DNA of 64,000 nucleotides. Source: Bradyrhizobium betae (lineage in GTDB: Bacteria; Pseudomonadota; Alphaproteobacteria; Rhizobiales; Xanthobacteraceae). Below are positions 7,908 to 16,581 of the stretch, one piece after another (the first letter of the stretch is position 1; each line of letters begins with the position of its first letter). The stretch is taken from positions 434,001 to 498,000 of the forward strand of contig NZ_MZXW01000050.1 of the NCBI RefSeq assembly GCF_004123905.1, written 5' to 3'. The notes under the pieces were generated by a model. That model searched no databases and was not told the origin of the DNA. It worked only from the letters and a program-made list of their open reading frames with translations. A program made the translations under genes and the position numbers.

Positions 7908-9440
7908 TTATTTGCCTTCGGAGATCGCGTCCCGGCAGCTCCGGAGCGTCTGCTCTTGTGTCCCGGATGCATCGATGCTCGCCCACCCGATGTGGCCGAT
8001 ATTATAGTGCTCCTGCTGCGCAGCAACCTCTTGTGTGGCGTCGGATGCGTCTCCTCGGCGGCTTCCGATTCGCGCTTGGCGCGTTGCGAGGTCCGCAATC
8101 AGGAATAGTCCACGCAGCGGCACATTGCATTCACTAGCCAGGGCGGCGAGTTCGTCGCGTTCGGACTCGCGTGCAGAGACGGCGTCGACGATTGCGGAAT
8201 GGCCCTGCGCCAGCACCTGTCGGGCGCGTTGCAACAGCACCTCGTAGACACGTGTCGTGACCTCAGGCCGGTACGTGGACGGTGGCAACCGGTCGGTGTG
8301 TGCCACGCGAAACAGCTGCTTGCGAATGACGTCGCTGCGTAGCACGACAGCTCCTGGTTGCGGTCCGACGTCAGGCGCCAGCCCGCGGGCGAGGACGGAC
8401 TTGCCGGTCCCCGATAGTCCGCCGACCGCAATCAGGCGCGGCGCGGGAGGATGGATCAGAGCCTGGGCGAGATCGAAATAATTGCGTGCCTCACGAACAA
8501 TCCTGGTTCGGTCGGCGTCGGGCCGGGCCAGGCGTGCCAGCGTCACCTGGGCGCGGATCGCCGCGCGAATGGACATGAACAGCGGCAATGCGGAGAGCGC
8601 GTCGAGATTTTCGGGCGGCGTCGCGCCGAGATATTGGTTCAGGACGATATTGGCGGCGACGGGTTGATCGTGGTGCACCAAGTCCATCAGCATGAAAGCG
8701 AGGTCGTAGAGCACGTCGACGGTCGCGATTCCCGGATCGAATTCGACGGCATCGAACAGGATTGGCTGGTCGCCGATCGACACGATGTTCGCAAGATGCA
8801 GGTCGCCGTGGCAGCGGCGCACAAACCCTTGACGGCCGCGCTCTTCGAGCCGTGGCCGCAGGCGCAAGAACATTGCGTGCGAGGCTTCGGTGAGCTGCTC
8901 GATCTCTTCGGCGTCGATATGGTTGCCCTTCTGCAGACCGTTCCTGTTTCCGTCGATGAGGCCGGGGATGGAGGAAGCCCACGCCTTGCCGTCAACACGG
9001 GGCGCAGCCGCATGCGAGTCCGCGATGGCGTCGGCGGCAGCCGAGGCAAGGTTCGCATCCAGCGGGCCGGTTTTCGCCAGATGGTCCAGCGTCCGTTTTT
9101 CATCGAAGCGCGACATGTCGACCGCATATTCGATCGGCCGGCCGCGGCCATCCACCGCTATCGATCCGTCCGGTTCTTCGGTGATCGCGACGACGCGGTG
9201 ATAGATCTGCGGCGCCAGCGGCCGGTTGATCCTGATCTCCTCCTCGCAGGCCGCCTTCCGCTTCGCTAATGTCGAATAATCGAGGAACGGAAACCGCACG
9301 GCCCGTTTGATCTTCAACGCGCGTGGCCCGTCGAGAAAGACCGAGGCCGCATGCGTATCGATCCGCTTCACGGTCGGATGGCCGACGGGATCGGTGAGCG
9401 CCGCAAAGATCCGGTCCTGGGTCGCGGAATCGTCTGTCAT
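7908..9440 (-). CDS. APH-like phosphotransferase domain fused to a P-loop kinase domain
   Basis: Two-domain protein of 510 aa. Residues about 1-310 resemble the aminoglycoside phosphotransferase/protein-kinase-like fold with the catalytic-loop motif HGDLHLANIV followed by FDAVEFDP. Residues about 330-510 form an AAA/gluconate-kinase-like P-loop domain with Walker A GLSGTGKS. Such fusions are widespread in proteobacteria but their substrate is not established. It is the first gene of a minus-strand run with CHAD, divergent from the universal stress gene. The FNR/FixK box at 9523-9536 is 83 bases upstream of its start codon. Antibiotic resistance is unlikely given the context. Confidence 0.85.
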   Translation of the reverse strand: MTDDSATQDRIFAALTDPVGHPTVKRIDTHAASVFLDGPRALKIKRAVRFPFLDYSTLAKRKAACEEEIRINRPLAPQIYHRVVAITEEPDGSIAVDGRGRPIEYAVDMSRFDEKRTLDHLAKTGPLDANLASAAADAIADSHAAAPRVDGKAWASSIPGLIDGNRNGLQKGNHIDAEEIEQLTEASHAMFLRLRPRLEERGRQGFVRRCHGDLHLANIVSIGDQPILFDAVEFDPGIATVDVLYDLAFMLMDLVHHDQPVAANIVLNQYLGATPPENLDALSALPLFMSIRAAIRAQVTLARLARPDADRTRIVREARNYFDLAQALIHPPAPRLIAVGGLSGTGKSVLARGLAPDVGPQPGAVVLRSDVIRKQLFRVAHTDRLPPSTYRPEVTTRVYEVLLQRARQVLAQGHSAIVDAVSARESERDELAALASECNVPLRGLFLIADLATRQARIGSRRGDASDATQEVAAQQEHYNIGHIGWASIDASGTQEQTLRSCRDAISEGK

Positions 9441-9522
9441 CCCTGCTGGTAGGTCCCAATGCGTCGGAAGGCGATGCGGCCGCCAACCACGTTAATCCTT
9501 AGAATGCAGTGGCCGCCAGTCC

Positions 9523-9536
9523 TTGACTTCGGTCAA
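9523..9536. promoter_or_regulatory. FNR/FixK box 1 in the kinase/usp divergent promoter region
   Basis: TTGA-CTTCGG-TCAA is a perfect consensus dyad. It lies nearer the minus-strand kinase gene (start 9440) and may serve that gene, or help box 2 for usp. Confidence 0.75.
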
Positions 9537-9573
9537 TGCCCGCCTCTCGCTGGCGGAGTTCTCCCCCCGGGGC

Positions 9574-9587
9574 TTGATGAGGATCAA
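9574..9587. promoter_or_regulatory. FNR/FixK box 2 upstream of usp
   Basis: TTGA-TGAGGA-TCAA is a perfect consensus dyad centred about 54 bp upstream of the usp ATG. If activation occurs from -41.5, the transcript would begin shortly before the ribosome site. Confidence 0.8.
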
Positions 9588-9634
9588 ACATCCCGGCGAA
9601 AGCCGGCCTATTCTGGTCGCAGAGGAGAATCCCG

Positions 9635-10468
9635 ATGCCCATCAAGGACGTCTTTCTGCCGCTTGTCGGCCAGGCCCGCGGGCCGGCCCTTGCTGCAATC
9701 GAGAAATGCGTGGCGGTCGCCGCCGACCTCGGTGCCAGGATCACGGCGCTTGCACTCGAGGACGAGGTTTTCGCGCGTCCGAAAGTGATGCTTCCCGATG
9801 ACGCGGATTCCGTTGCGGCCGACGCCGCGGTGGGGGATATGCAGCTTCTCCTGAATGCATTCACCGGCGCTGCCTCTCGCGCCGACCTCCGCAGTCAGAG
9901 CCGTTCGGCCAAGGTGCCGGCGGATCAGATCGCGTCGATCCTGGCCGAGCATGCGCGTTTCAGCGATCTCACGCTGGTCCCCGTGAGGCCGCATGACAGC
10001 CGCACCGAGCATATCGTCGAGACGATCCTGTTCGAATCCGGGCGACCGCTGCTGCTCTGTCCGGAACAGCATGTGGATGAGCTGCGCCCGGAATTCGAGA
10101 ACATCATGATTGCCTGGGATCACTCCGCGCGTGCGGCACGGGCAATTGGCGACGCGATGCCGATCCTTCAGGCTGCTGCATCAGTCCGCGTGGTGACCGT
10201 GGCCGACGACAAGACCGACGCGATCGAGCAATCCGGAACGGCCCTCGTCAGCCATCTGAGGGAACACGGCGTCTACGCCTCGTTCGAAACGGCGAAGGGC
10301 AGCGGCAGCTCGATCGGCAAGGTGCTCGGAAGCTGGGCCAATTCCAATACCATCGATGCGATCGTGATGGGCGCCTACCATCATTCGCGTCTAAACGAGA
10401 TCGTCTGGGGCGGTGTGACAAAGACCGTCATTGGCGAGCCACCCTGCTGGGTTATGATCTCGCACTAG
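9635..10468 (+). CDS. universal stress protein (UspA family)
   Basis: Cytoplasmic Usp of 277 aa, long enough for two UspA units. The N-terminal half is more divergent (KDVFLPLVGQARGPALAAIEK). The C-terminal half has the alpha/beta Usp pattern ending in VMGAYHHSRLNEIVWGGVTKTV; the ATP-loop glycines are not perfectly conserved, so nucleotide binding is uncertain. The ATG has GGAGAA 8-13 bases upstream. Usp genes are frequent members of FixK/FNR-type regulons, and here box 2 sits in a promoter-proximal position. The acyl-CoA synthetase/GNAT gene follows after 69 bp and may be co-transcribed. Confidence 0.9.
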   Translation: MPIKDVFLPLVGQARGPALAAIEKCVAVAADLGARITALALEDEVFARPKVMLPDDADSVAADAAVGDMQLLLNAFTGAASRADLRSQSRSAKVPADQIASILAEHARFSDLTLVPVRPHDSRTEHIVETILFESGRPLLLCPEQHVDELRPEFENIMIAWDHSARAARAIGDAMPILQAAASVRVVTVADDKTDAIEQSGTALVSHLREHGVYASFETAKGSGSSIGKVLGSWANSNTIDAIVMGAYHHSRLNEIVWGGVTKTVIGEPPCWVMISH

Positions 10469-10537
10469 GCTCGTCATAAATCATCGGCCTGATCTTCCCA
10501 CCACCGGAACCACTACCGACCGGGCGCATTTGCTGTC

Positions 10538-13231
10538 ATGTCCACCTATCGCCTGAAGAATCTGCTGTCGCCGCAGTCGGTCGCGCTGGTCGGGGCGAGT
10601 GCCCGTCCAGTCTCGGTGGGACGCGCCGTTCTGGAGAACATTCGGAGCGCCGGATTCAAGGGGCGGTTTGGCCTGGTCAATCCGCGGCATGCCGAGATCG
10701 GCGGCGTCGCTTCGGTGAAGAGCCTGGACAGGCTGGACTTCGTGCCCGAACTCGTGGTCGTCACCGCGCCGGCACGTGAGGTTCCCGACATCATCGACCA
10801 AGCCGGGCGACGCGGCTCGGCGGGAGCGCTGATTGTCTCAGCGGGGCTCGGTCATGGACCGGGATCCGTGCACGAAGCCGCAATCGCCGCGGCCCGCAAA
10901 TACGGCATGCGGCTGATCGGGCCGAACTGCCTGGGCATCATGATGCCCGGCGTCAGCCTCAATGCCAGCTTTGCCGCGCACATGCCGGCCGCGGGAAATC
11001 TCGCCCTGATTTCGCAATCCGGCGCGATCGCCGCCGGCATGGTGGATTGGGCTGCGCAGCGTGGCGTCGGCTTCTCCGGCATTGTCTCGATCGGCGATCA
11101 GATCGATGTCGATATTGCCGACCTGCTCGATTATTTCGCGATGGATCACAAGACCCGCGCGATCCTGCTCTACATCGAGGCCATCAAGGACGCGCGCAAA
11201 TTCCTGTCCGCGGCACGCGCTGCTGCGCGCGTCAAGCCGGTCGTCGTGGTAAAGTCCGGCCGCATGGCACAGGGCGCGAAGGCGGCCGCGACCCATACCG
11301 GCGCGCTTGCGGGCGCTGACGCCGTCTATGACGCGGCGTTCCGCCGCGCGGGTGTCCTGCGGGTCTCCGATCTGCGCGAGCTGTTCGACTGCGCCGAGAC
11401 GCTCGGCCGCGTCGGATCGCCGACCGGAAAGCGCCTCGCCATCCTGACCAATGGCGGCGGTATCGGCGTTCTTGCCGTTGATCGATTGGTCGAGCTTGGC
11501 GGAATTCCGGCGTCCATCTCGGCAGATGCGCGCAAAAAGCTCGATGACGTGTTGCCGCCGACCTGGTCCGGCGCAAATCCGGTCGACATCGTCGGCGATG
11601 CCGATGCGTCGCGCTATGCGGCGGCGCTGGAGGTGCTGCTCGCCGACCCAGATAATGATGCAGTTCTCGTCCTCAACGTGCAGACCGCGATCGCCTCTGC
11701 TGCCGACATCGCAATAGCCGTGACGGAGCTCGTCGGAAAATATCGCGAGCAGCATCGCAGTTGGGCGAAGCCCGTGCTGGCGGCCTGGGTCGGAGCCGAT
11801 CAGACGATCATCCAGACGCTCTCCGACGCGAGGATTCCGAACTACCCGACCGAAGACGATGCAGTGCGCGGATTCATGCACCTGGTCCGGCACCGCGAAG
11901 TGGTCGAGGAGCTGAGCCAGGTTCCTCCTGCAATGCCCGATACGTTCGTGCCCGACGCCCGGGCTGCCAGGCAGATCGTCGCCGCTGCCATCGCCGATGG
12001 CCGCAAATGGCTCGAACCGGTCGAGATCAAGCATCTGCTCGAAGCCTATGACATCGCGATGGTGTCGACCCATGCGGCAGCCGATGTCGAGCAGGCGGTC
12101 ACCTATGCCAACGAAATGTTCGCGCAGAGCGCCACCGTCGTGCTGAAAATCATGTCGCGCGACATCACTCATAAGTCTGACGTCGGCGGTGTCGTTCTCA
12201 ACCTGACGACGCCGGACGCCGTGCGGGCGGCTGCCACGGACATTCTCGCCCGGGCGAGGAAGCTGCGCCCCGAAGCCCGCATCGAGGGCGTCATCGTGCA
12301 GGCGATGGTCGTCAAGGCGAAGGCGCGCGAGCTGATTTTGGGCATTGCCGACGATCCCACCTTCGGCGCCGTGGTCGTGTTCGGCCGTGGCGGGACCGCG
12401 GTCGAGATCATCAACGACAAGGCGCTGGCGCTGCCGCCGCTCGATTTGCAACTTGCCCGTGACCTGATCGACCGCACGCGCGTGTCACGGCTGCTGAAGG
12501 CTTATCGCGACGTGCCCGCGGTGAAGCAGGACGCCGTCGCAATGGTGCTGGTCAAGCTCGCTCAGATGGCGGCCGACCTCCCGGAGATCCGCGAATTCGA
12601 TATCAACCCGTTGCTCGCGGACGAAACCTGCGTGACGGCGGTCGATGCCCGTGTCGCAATCGGGCCGCCGCAGCGGAAATTCGCAGGCTCCGGTCCGGCC
12701 AATTTCGCCGTTCGCGCCTATCCGTCGCAATGGGAGCGGCACCTCAAGCTCAAGGACGACTGGCGCATCTTCGTGCGGCCCCTGCGCCCCGAGGACGAGC
12801 CGACCATCCACGAATTCCTGCGTCACGTCACGGCGCATGACCTCCGTCTGCGTTTCTTTGCGCCGATGAAGGAATTTACCCACGAGTTCATCGCGCGCTT
12901 GACCCAGCTCGACTATGCCCGCGCGATGGCCTTCATCGCATTCGACGAGGCCTCCGGCGAGATGGTCGGCGTGGTCCGGCTCCATTCCGACTCGGTCTAC
13001 GAGAGCGGCGAATACGCGATCCTGCTGCGGTCTGACCTCAAGGGCAGGGGCCTTGGATGGGCCCTGATGCAGCTGATGATCGACTATGCGAGGTCGGAGG
13101 GGCTGAAGGCCATATCGGGCGACGTGCTCAAGGAGAACACCGTCATGCTCGAGATGTGCCGGCAGCTCGGCTTCGAGGTCAAGCCGGATCCGACCGAACC
13201 TGATATCTGCGACGTCCGGCTGAAGCTCTGA
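10538..13231 (+). CDS. NDP-forming acyl-CoA synthetase/GNAT fusion (PatZ/Pka-like)
   Basis: Protein of 897 aa with the order CoA-binding (about 10-140), succinyl-CoA-ligase-like (about 150-290), ATP-grasp (about 480-700, with KIMSRDITHKSDVGGVV) and C-terminal GNAT acetyltransferase (about 740-895). The arrangement matches the protein lysine acetyltransferases PatZ/Pka, which modify enzymes such as acetyl-CoA synthetase. The family phosphohistidine motif THTGALAG is present at H253, so ligase activity may remain. The position after a FixK-box usp gene suggests metabolic control under low oxygen, which is inference. Confidence 0.87.
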   Translation: MSTYRLKNLLSPQSVALVGASARPVSVGRAVLENIRSAGFKGRFGLVNPRHAEIGGVASVKSLDRLDFVPELVVVTAPAREVPDIIDQAGRRGSAGALIVSAGLGHGPGSVHEAAIAAARKYGMRLIGPNCLGIMMPGVSLNASFAAHMPAAGNLALISQSGAIAAGMVDWAAQRGVGFSGIVSIGDQIDVDIADLLDYFAMDHKTRAILLYIEAIKDARKFLSAARAAARVKPVVVVKSGRMAQGAKAAATHTGALAGADAVYDAAFRRAGVLRVSDLRELFDCAETLGRVGSPTGKRLAILTNGGGIGVLAVDRLVELGGIPASISADARKKLDDVLPPTWSGANPVDIVGDADASRYAAALEVLLADPDNDAVLVLNVQTAIASAADIAIAVTELVGKYREQHRSWAKPVLAAWVGADQTIIQTLSDARIPNYPTEDDAVRGFMHLVRHREVVEELSQVPPAMPDTFVPDARAARQIVAAAIADGRKWLEPVEIKHLLEAYDIAMVSTHAAADVEQAVTYANEMFAQSATVVLKIMSRDITHKSDVGGVVLNLTTPDAVRAAATDILARARKLRPEARIEGVIVQAMVVKAKARELILGIADDPTFGAVVVFGRGGTAVEIINDKALALPPLDLQLARDLIDRTRVSRLLKAYRDVPAVKQDAVAMVLVKLAQMAADLPEIREFDINPLLADETCVTAVDARVAIGPPQRKFAGSGPANFAVRAYPSQWERHLKLKDDWRIFVRPLRPEDEPTIHEFLRHVTAHDLRLRFFAPMKEFTHEFIARLTQLDYARAMAFIAFDEASGEMVGVVRLHSDSVYESGEYAILLRSDLKGRGLGWALMQLMIDYARSEGLKAISGDVLKENTVMLEMCRQLGFEVKPDPTEPDICDVRLKL

Positions 13232-13320
13232 GTGCAGCGATTACGGGTGTGCCTCGAGCGAAACTGCCGCTTCCTTGGTCGTTCTCCTTAAGCTTCCAAG
13301 GCTCGCTGGCGCAGCCGCGC

Positions 13321-13334
13321 TTGATTCGCGTCAA
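13321..13334. promoter_or_regulatory. FNR/FixK box 1 upstream of the Mla-type operon
   Basis: TTGA-TTCGCG-TCAA, a perfect dyad. Its centre is 36 bp upstream of the second box and about 112 bp upstream of the mlaE-like start. Confidence 0.75.
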
Positions 13335-13356
13335 GGAGCGGTGCGCGATCCCAGCC

Positions 13357-13370
13357 TTGAGACAGGTCAA
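13357..13370. promoter_or_regulatory. FNR/FixK box 2 upstream of the Mla-type operon
   Basis: TTGA-GACAGG-TCAA, a perfect dyad centred about 76 bp upstream of the GTG at 13440. Together with box 1 it makes a tandem site. Confidence 0.78.
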
Positions 13371-13439
13371 GCCGGCCGCCACATGCTGGCTTAGAAATCC
13401 CGGCTGAATGGGGACCAATTGTCCCGATGAGGTGGAAGC

Positions 13440-14576
13440 GTGAATTCCCAACCGCTGTTGCTGGCAACGCCCTCCGGCGATGTGCTGAAATTGCGCCCGG
13501 AAGGGCCCTGGACCGCAGCGAATGTGACGATGCTCGAAACGCTGTCCCGTTCGGTCGGGGCGGACGTCGATCGATCCAGCGCCGTGACGCTGGACATGTC
13601 GGGCGTCAGCGCGCTGGACACGCTCGGCGCCTGGGTCCTGGAGAAATTGTCGCGCCGGGCGGCGTCGTCAGGCAGATCGGCGGAATTAGTCGGTGTCGCC
13701 GACCATTTCAGCGGCCTGATGGACGAGGTGCGTCAGGTCAACCGCCATACGCCGGCGCCCGCGGCGGCTCAAAATCCGGTTCTGCTCAGGCTCGGCGATC
13801 TCGGTAGATCCACGGTCGGCGCGCGCGAAGACATCACGATCTTCCTGCAGATGCTGGGCGCACTGTTCATGGCCGTGATCGGCGTGCTGCGCCGGCCGCG
13901 ATCGTTGCGGCTGACGTCGCTGATCTACCAGCTCTATCGCATCGGATGGCAGGCCATTCCCATCGTCGCGCTGATCACCTTCCTGATCGGCGCGATCATC
14001 GCCCAGCAGGGATTCTTCCATTTCCGCAGGTTCGGCGCGGAGTCCTACACCGTCGACATGGTCGGAATCCTGGTGCTGCGAGAGCTCGGTGTGCTGATCG
14101 TCGCCATCATGGTGGCCGGGCGTTCGGGGAGTGCCTACACCGCAGAGCTTGGCTCGATGAAGATGCGTGAGGAGATCGACGCGCTCTCGACCATGGGGCT
14201 CGACCCCGTCCACGTCCTGATCGTGCCACGCGTCGCGGCGCTCGTCATCGCGCTGCCGATCCTGGCCTTCATCGGATCGATTGCTGCGCTCTATGGCGGC
14301 GGCCTGGTCGCGCAGTTCTATGGCGGCATGGCGCCGGCGATCTACATTGCGCGGTTGCATGAGGCCATTTCCGTCGCCCATTTCGAGGTGGGCCTTCTGA
14401 AGGCGCCGTTCATGGCGCTGGTGATCGGGATCGTCGCCTGCAGCGAGGGCTTGCGTGTGAAGGGCAGTGCCGAGTCGCTCGGCCGCCAGACCACGACGTC
14501 AGTGGTGAAGTCGATCTTCCTGGTGATTGTGCTCGACGGCCTGTTCGCGATCTTCTTTGCCTCGATCGGAATGTGA
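13440..14576 (+). CDS. mlaE: MlaE/YrbE-family lipid ABC permease with N-terminal STAS-like domain
   Basis: Inner-membrane permease of 378 aa. Residues about 1-105 form a soluble STAS-like domain (VTLDMSGVSALDTLGAWVLEKL), absent from the shorter E. coli MlaE, where STAS is the separate protein MlaB. The MlaE domain follows (about 130-378), with several membrane segments and the family motif region MVAGRSGSAYTAELGSMKM. The complex would move phospholipids between inner membrane and periplasm. The start is a GTG at 13440. Its stop overlaps the ATPase start by 4 bp. The tandem FNR/FixK boxes upstream imply oxygen control. Confidence 0.9.
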   Translation: MNSQPLLLATPSGDVLKLRPEGPWTAANVTMLETLSRSVGADVDRSSAVTLDMSGVSALDTLGAWVLEKLSRRAASSGRSAELVGVADHFSGLMDEVRQVNRHTPAPAAAQNPVLLRLGDLGRSTVGAREDITIFLQMLGALFMAVIGVLRRPRSLRLTSLIYQLYRIGWQAIPIVALITFLIGAIIAQQGFFHFRRFGAESYTVDMVGILVLRELGVLIVAIMVAGRSGSAYTAELGSMKMREEIDALSTMGLDPVHVLIVPRVAALVIALPILAFIGSIAALYGGGLVAQFYGGMAPAIYIARLHEAISVAHFEVGLLKAPFMALVIGIVACSEGLRVKGSAESLGRQTTTSVVKSIFLVIVLDGLFAIFFASIGM

Positions 14577-15346
14577 CGATGGGTGAATCGCAGGAAGAGT
14601 TCGCAATCCGCGTCCGCGACCTCGTGGTCGGCTTCGGCCGCCAGACCGTGCTCGACCGTCTGTCGCTTGACGTCCGCCGGAGCGAGATCCTTGGGCTGGT
14701 CGGTGCGTCGGGTGGCGGCAAGTCGGTGCTGATGCGGACCATCATCGGCCTCATCCCGCGCCGGGGCGGGACCATAGAAGTCATGGGACAGCCGATCGGC
14801 GGCCGCAAGGAAGGCGCGGCCACGACATGGGGCATCCTGTTCCAGCAGGGTGCGCTGTTCTCCTCGCTGACGGTCCGGCAGAACGTCCAGTTTCCGCTGC
14901 GCGAAAATCTGGTGCTGTCGCAGGAATTGATGGACGAGATCGCGATTGCCAAGCTCGAGATGGTCGGGCTGCGGGCGCAGGACGCCGACAAATATCCGTC
15001 AGAGCTCTCGGGCGGCATGACCAAGCGCGTCGCGCTGGCACGCGCGCTCGCGCTGGACCCGCCGATCCTGTTCCTGGACGAGCCGACCTCCGGCCTTGAT
15101 CCGATCGCCGCCGGCGATTTCGACGCGCTGATCGGCACCTTGCAAAAGACCCTCGGCCTGACCGTGTTCATGGTTACCCATGATCTTGCGAGCCTCACCA
15201 CCGTCTGCGACCGCGTCGCCGCGCTCGCCGACGGCAAGATCGTGGCGATCGGACCGATGCGCGAATTGCTGCAATCCGAGCATCCCTGGGTGCGCGCCTA
15301 TTTCCACGGCAAGCGCTCGCAGATGCTTCAACACGAGATGAGATGA
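14573..15346 (+). CDS. mlaF: MlaF-type lipid transport ABC ATPase
   Basis: ABC ATPase of 257 aa that would power the Mla-type complex on the cytoplasmic face. Walker A GASGGGKS is at about 43-50, the signature LSGGMTKRVALARAL near 145, Walker B ILFLDEP near 166, and the H-loop MVTHD follows. SGGMxKRV is the variant typical of MlaF/TTG2A-like ATPases. The ATG overlaps the permease stop (ATGA), so translation is coupled; the MCE-protein gene begins 3 bp after its stop. Confidence 0.93.
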   Translation: MTMGESQEEFAIRVRDLVVGFGRQTVLDRLSLDVRRSEILGLVGASGGGKSVLMRTIIGLIPRRGGTIEVMGQPIGGRKEGAATTWGILFQQGALFSSLTVRQNVQFPLRENLVLSQELMDEIAIAKLEMVGLRAQDADKYPSELSGGMTKRVALARALALDPPILFLDEPTSGLDPIAAGDFDALIGTLQKTLGLTVFMVTHDLASLTTVCDRVAALADGKIVAIGPMRELLQSEHPWVRAYFHGKRSQMLQHEMR

Positions 15347-15349
15347 GAC

Positions 15350-16453
15350 ATGGAAACCCGCGCTCCCTACGTGCTGATCGGCAGCTTCGTGCTGGCCGCG
15401 ATTATCGCGGTGTTCGGCTTCGTCTATTGGCTGAACAACACCGGCGGCATCGGGCCGCGCACGAACTACCACGTGCAATTCCAGGGGCCGGTGCCGGGCC
15501 TGCTGGTCGGCGCCGGCGTGCTGTTCAACGGCATCCGCGTCGGCGAGGTGACGCAGCTTGGCCTTGCGCCCGACAATCCGCGCATCGTCAATGCGATGAT
15601 CTCGGTTGCCGCGACGACGCCGGTGCGCACCGACACCAAGGTCGGGTTCGACTTCCAGGGGCTGACCGGCGTGCCTGTGGTGACGCTGGAGGGCGGCATG
15701 ATCGTCGCCAGATCCGGCGAGCCCTTGACGCTGATCGCCGAGGCCGGCGCCGGCCAAAGCATGACGCAGGCCGCGCGCGATGCGCTGCGGCGGGTCGACA
15801 CCGTGCTGGAGGACAATTCCGGGCCGCTGAAGGACACCATGGCGAATCTCAAGACGTTCTCCGACGGGCTGGCGCGCAATACCGGGAAGATCGACGGCAT
15901 TCTGGCGGGCCTCGAGAAGATGACCGGCGGCGGGACGCCTGCGCAGAAGGTCACCTATGATCTGCGCACGCCGCAGAATCTCGGGCCGGCCGGCAAGACG
16001 CTTTCCGCGTCGCTGGCCATTCCCGAGCCGACCGCGGTCGCGATGCTCCAGACCCAGCGCATGCTGTTCTCGCCGGTTGGGGACAATTCGGGCTTTGCCG
16101 ATTTCCTCTGGGCCGACAGTATTCCAAAGCTGGTGCAGGCGCGGCTGATCGACAGTTTCGAGAACTACGACATCGCCCATGCACCGTTGCGTACGAGCGA
16201 CCTCGGGCAGGCGGACTACCAGCTGCTGATCGACATCAGGCGCTTCCGGATTGCGGCGGAGGGCGTGGCGCGGGTCGAAATCGGACTGTCGGCGCGGATC
16301 GTCGACAAGACCGGGAAGGTGGTCGCCTCGCGCCTCGTCGACACCAGCGAGAAGCTCGACAAGGTCGAGCCGGCCGCCGCGGTCGCGGCGTTCGATGCGG
16401 CCTTTGCCCGCCTCGCCAAGGACCTGATCGGTTGGACGGTGCAGGCGGTCTAG
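15350..16453 (+). CDS. mlaD: MlaD-type MCE protein fused to a PqiC/ABC auxiliary lipoprotein-like domain
   Basis: Membrane-anchored periplasmic protein of 367 aa. An N-terminal membrane segment (about 6-28) is followed by one MCE domain (about 38-120, VPGLLVGAGVLFNGIRVGEV), a short helical linker (about 140-190), and a C-terminal region (about 200-365, including YQLLIDIRRFRIAAEG and SARIVDKTGKVVASR). This last region resembles the ABC-type transport auxiliary lipoprotein (PqiC/DUF330) fold. In many bacteria that domain is a separate outer-membrane lipoprotein; here it has no lipobox because it is fused. It would hand lipid across the periplasm. It is the last gene of the operon. Confidence 0.85.
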   Translation: METRAPYVLIGSFVLAAIIAVFGFVYWLNNTGGIGPRTNYHVQFQGPVPGLLVGAGVLFNGIRVGEVTQLGLAPDNPRIVNAMISVAATTPVRTDTKVGFDFQGLTGVPVVTLEGGMIVARSGEPLTLIAEAGAGQSMTQAARDALRRVDTVLEDNSGPLKDTMANLKTFSDGLARNTGKIDGILAGLEKMTGGGTPAQKVTYDLRTPQNLGPAGKTLSASLAIPEPTAVAMLQTQRMLFSPVGDNSGFADFLWADSIPKLVQARLIDSFENYDIAHAPLRTSDLGQADYQLLIDIRRFRIAAEGVARVEIGLSARIVDKTGKVVASRLVDTSEKLDKVEPAAAVAAFDAAFARLAKDLIGWTVQAV

Positions 16454-16483
16454 CAACAGAACAGGGCGGCCATGTCCGCCAAA

Positions 16484-16497
16484 ATTGATCTGGGTCA
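16484..16497. promoter_or_regulatory. FNR/FixK box upstream of the FnrN-like gene
   Basis: TTGA-TCTGGG-TCAA, a perfect dyad lying 84 bases upstream of the chosen start codon at 16582. It is consistent with autoregulation, as known for fnrN genes of rhizobia. Confidence 0.75.
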
Positions 16498-16581
16498 ATC
16501 GGCTCTGGCGCAGTGCAGTAAAATGCAGCCCGCGCGGTCGACCCGGCCTGATGCGGGGACAGCCGACGCTTGGAGCGGTGG

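Noticed and set aside
7908..9440. Aminoglycoside-resistance gene
   Set aside because: Although the APH-like motif HGDLHLAN is present, the kinase fusion, CHAD partner and FixK box point to a housekeeping or stress role.
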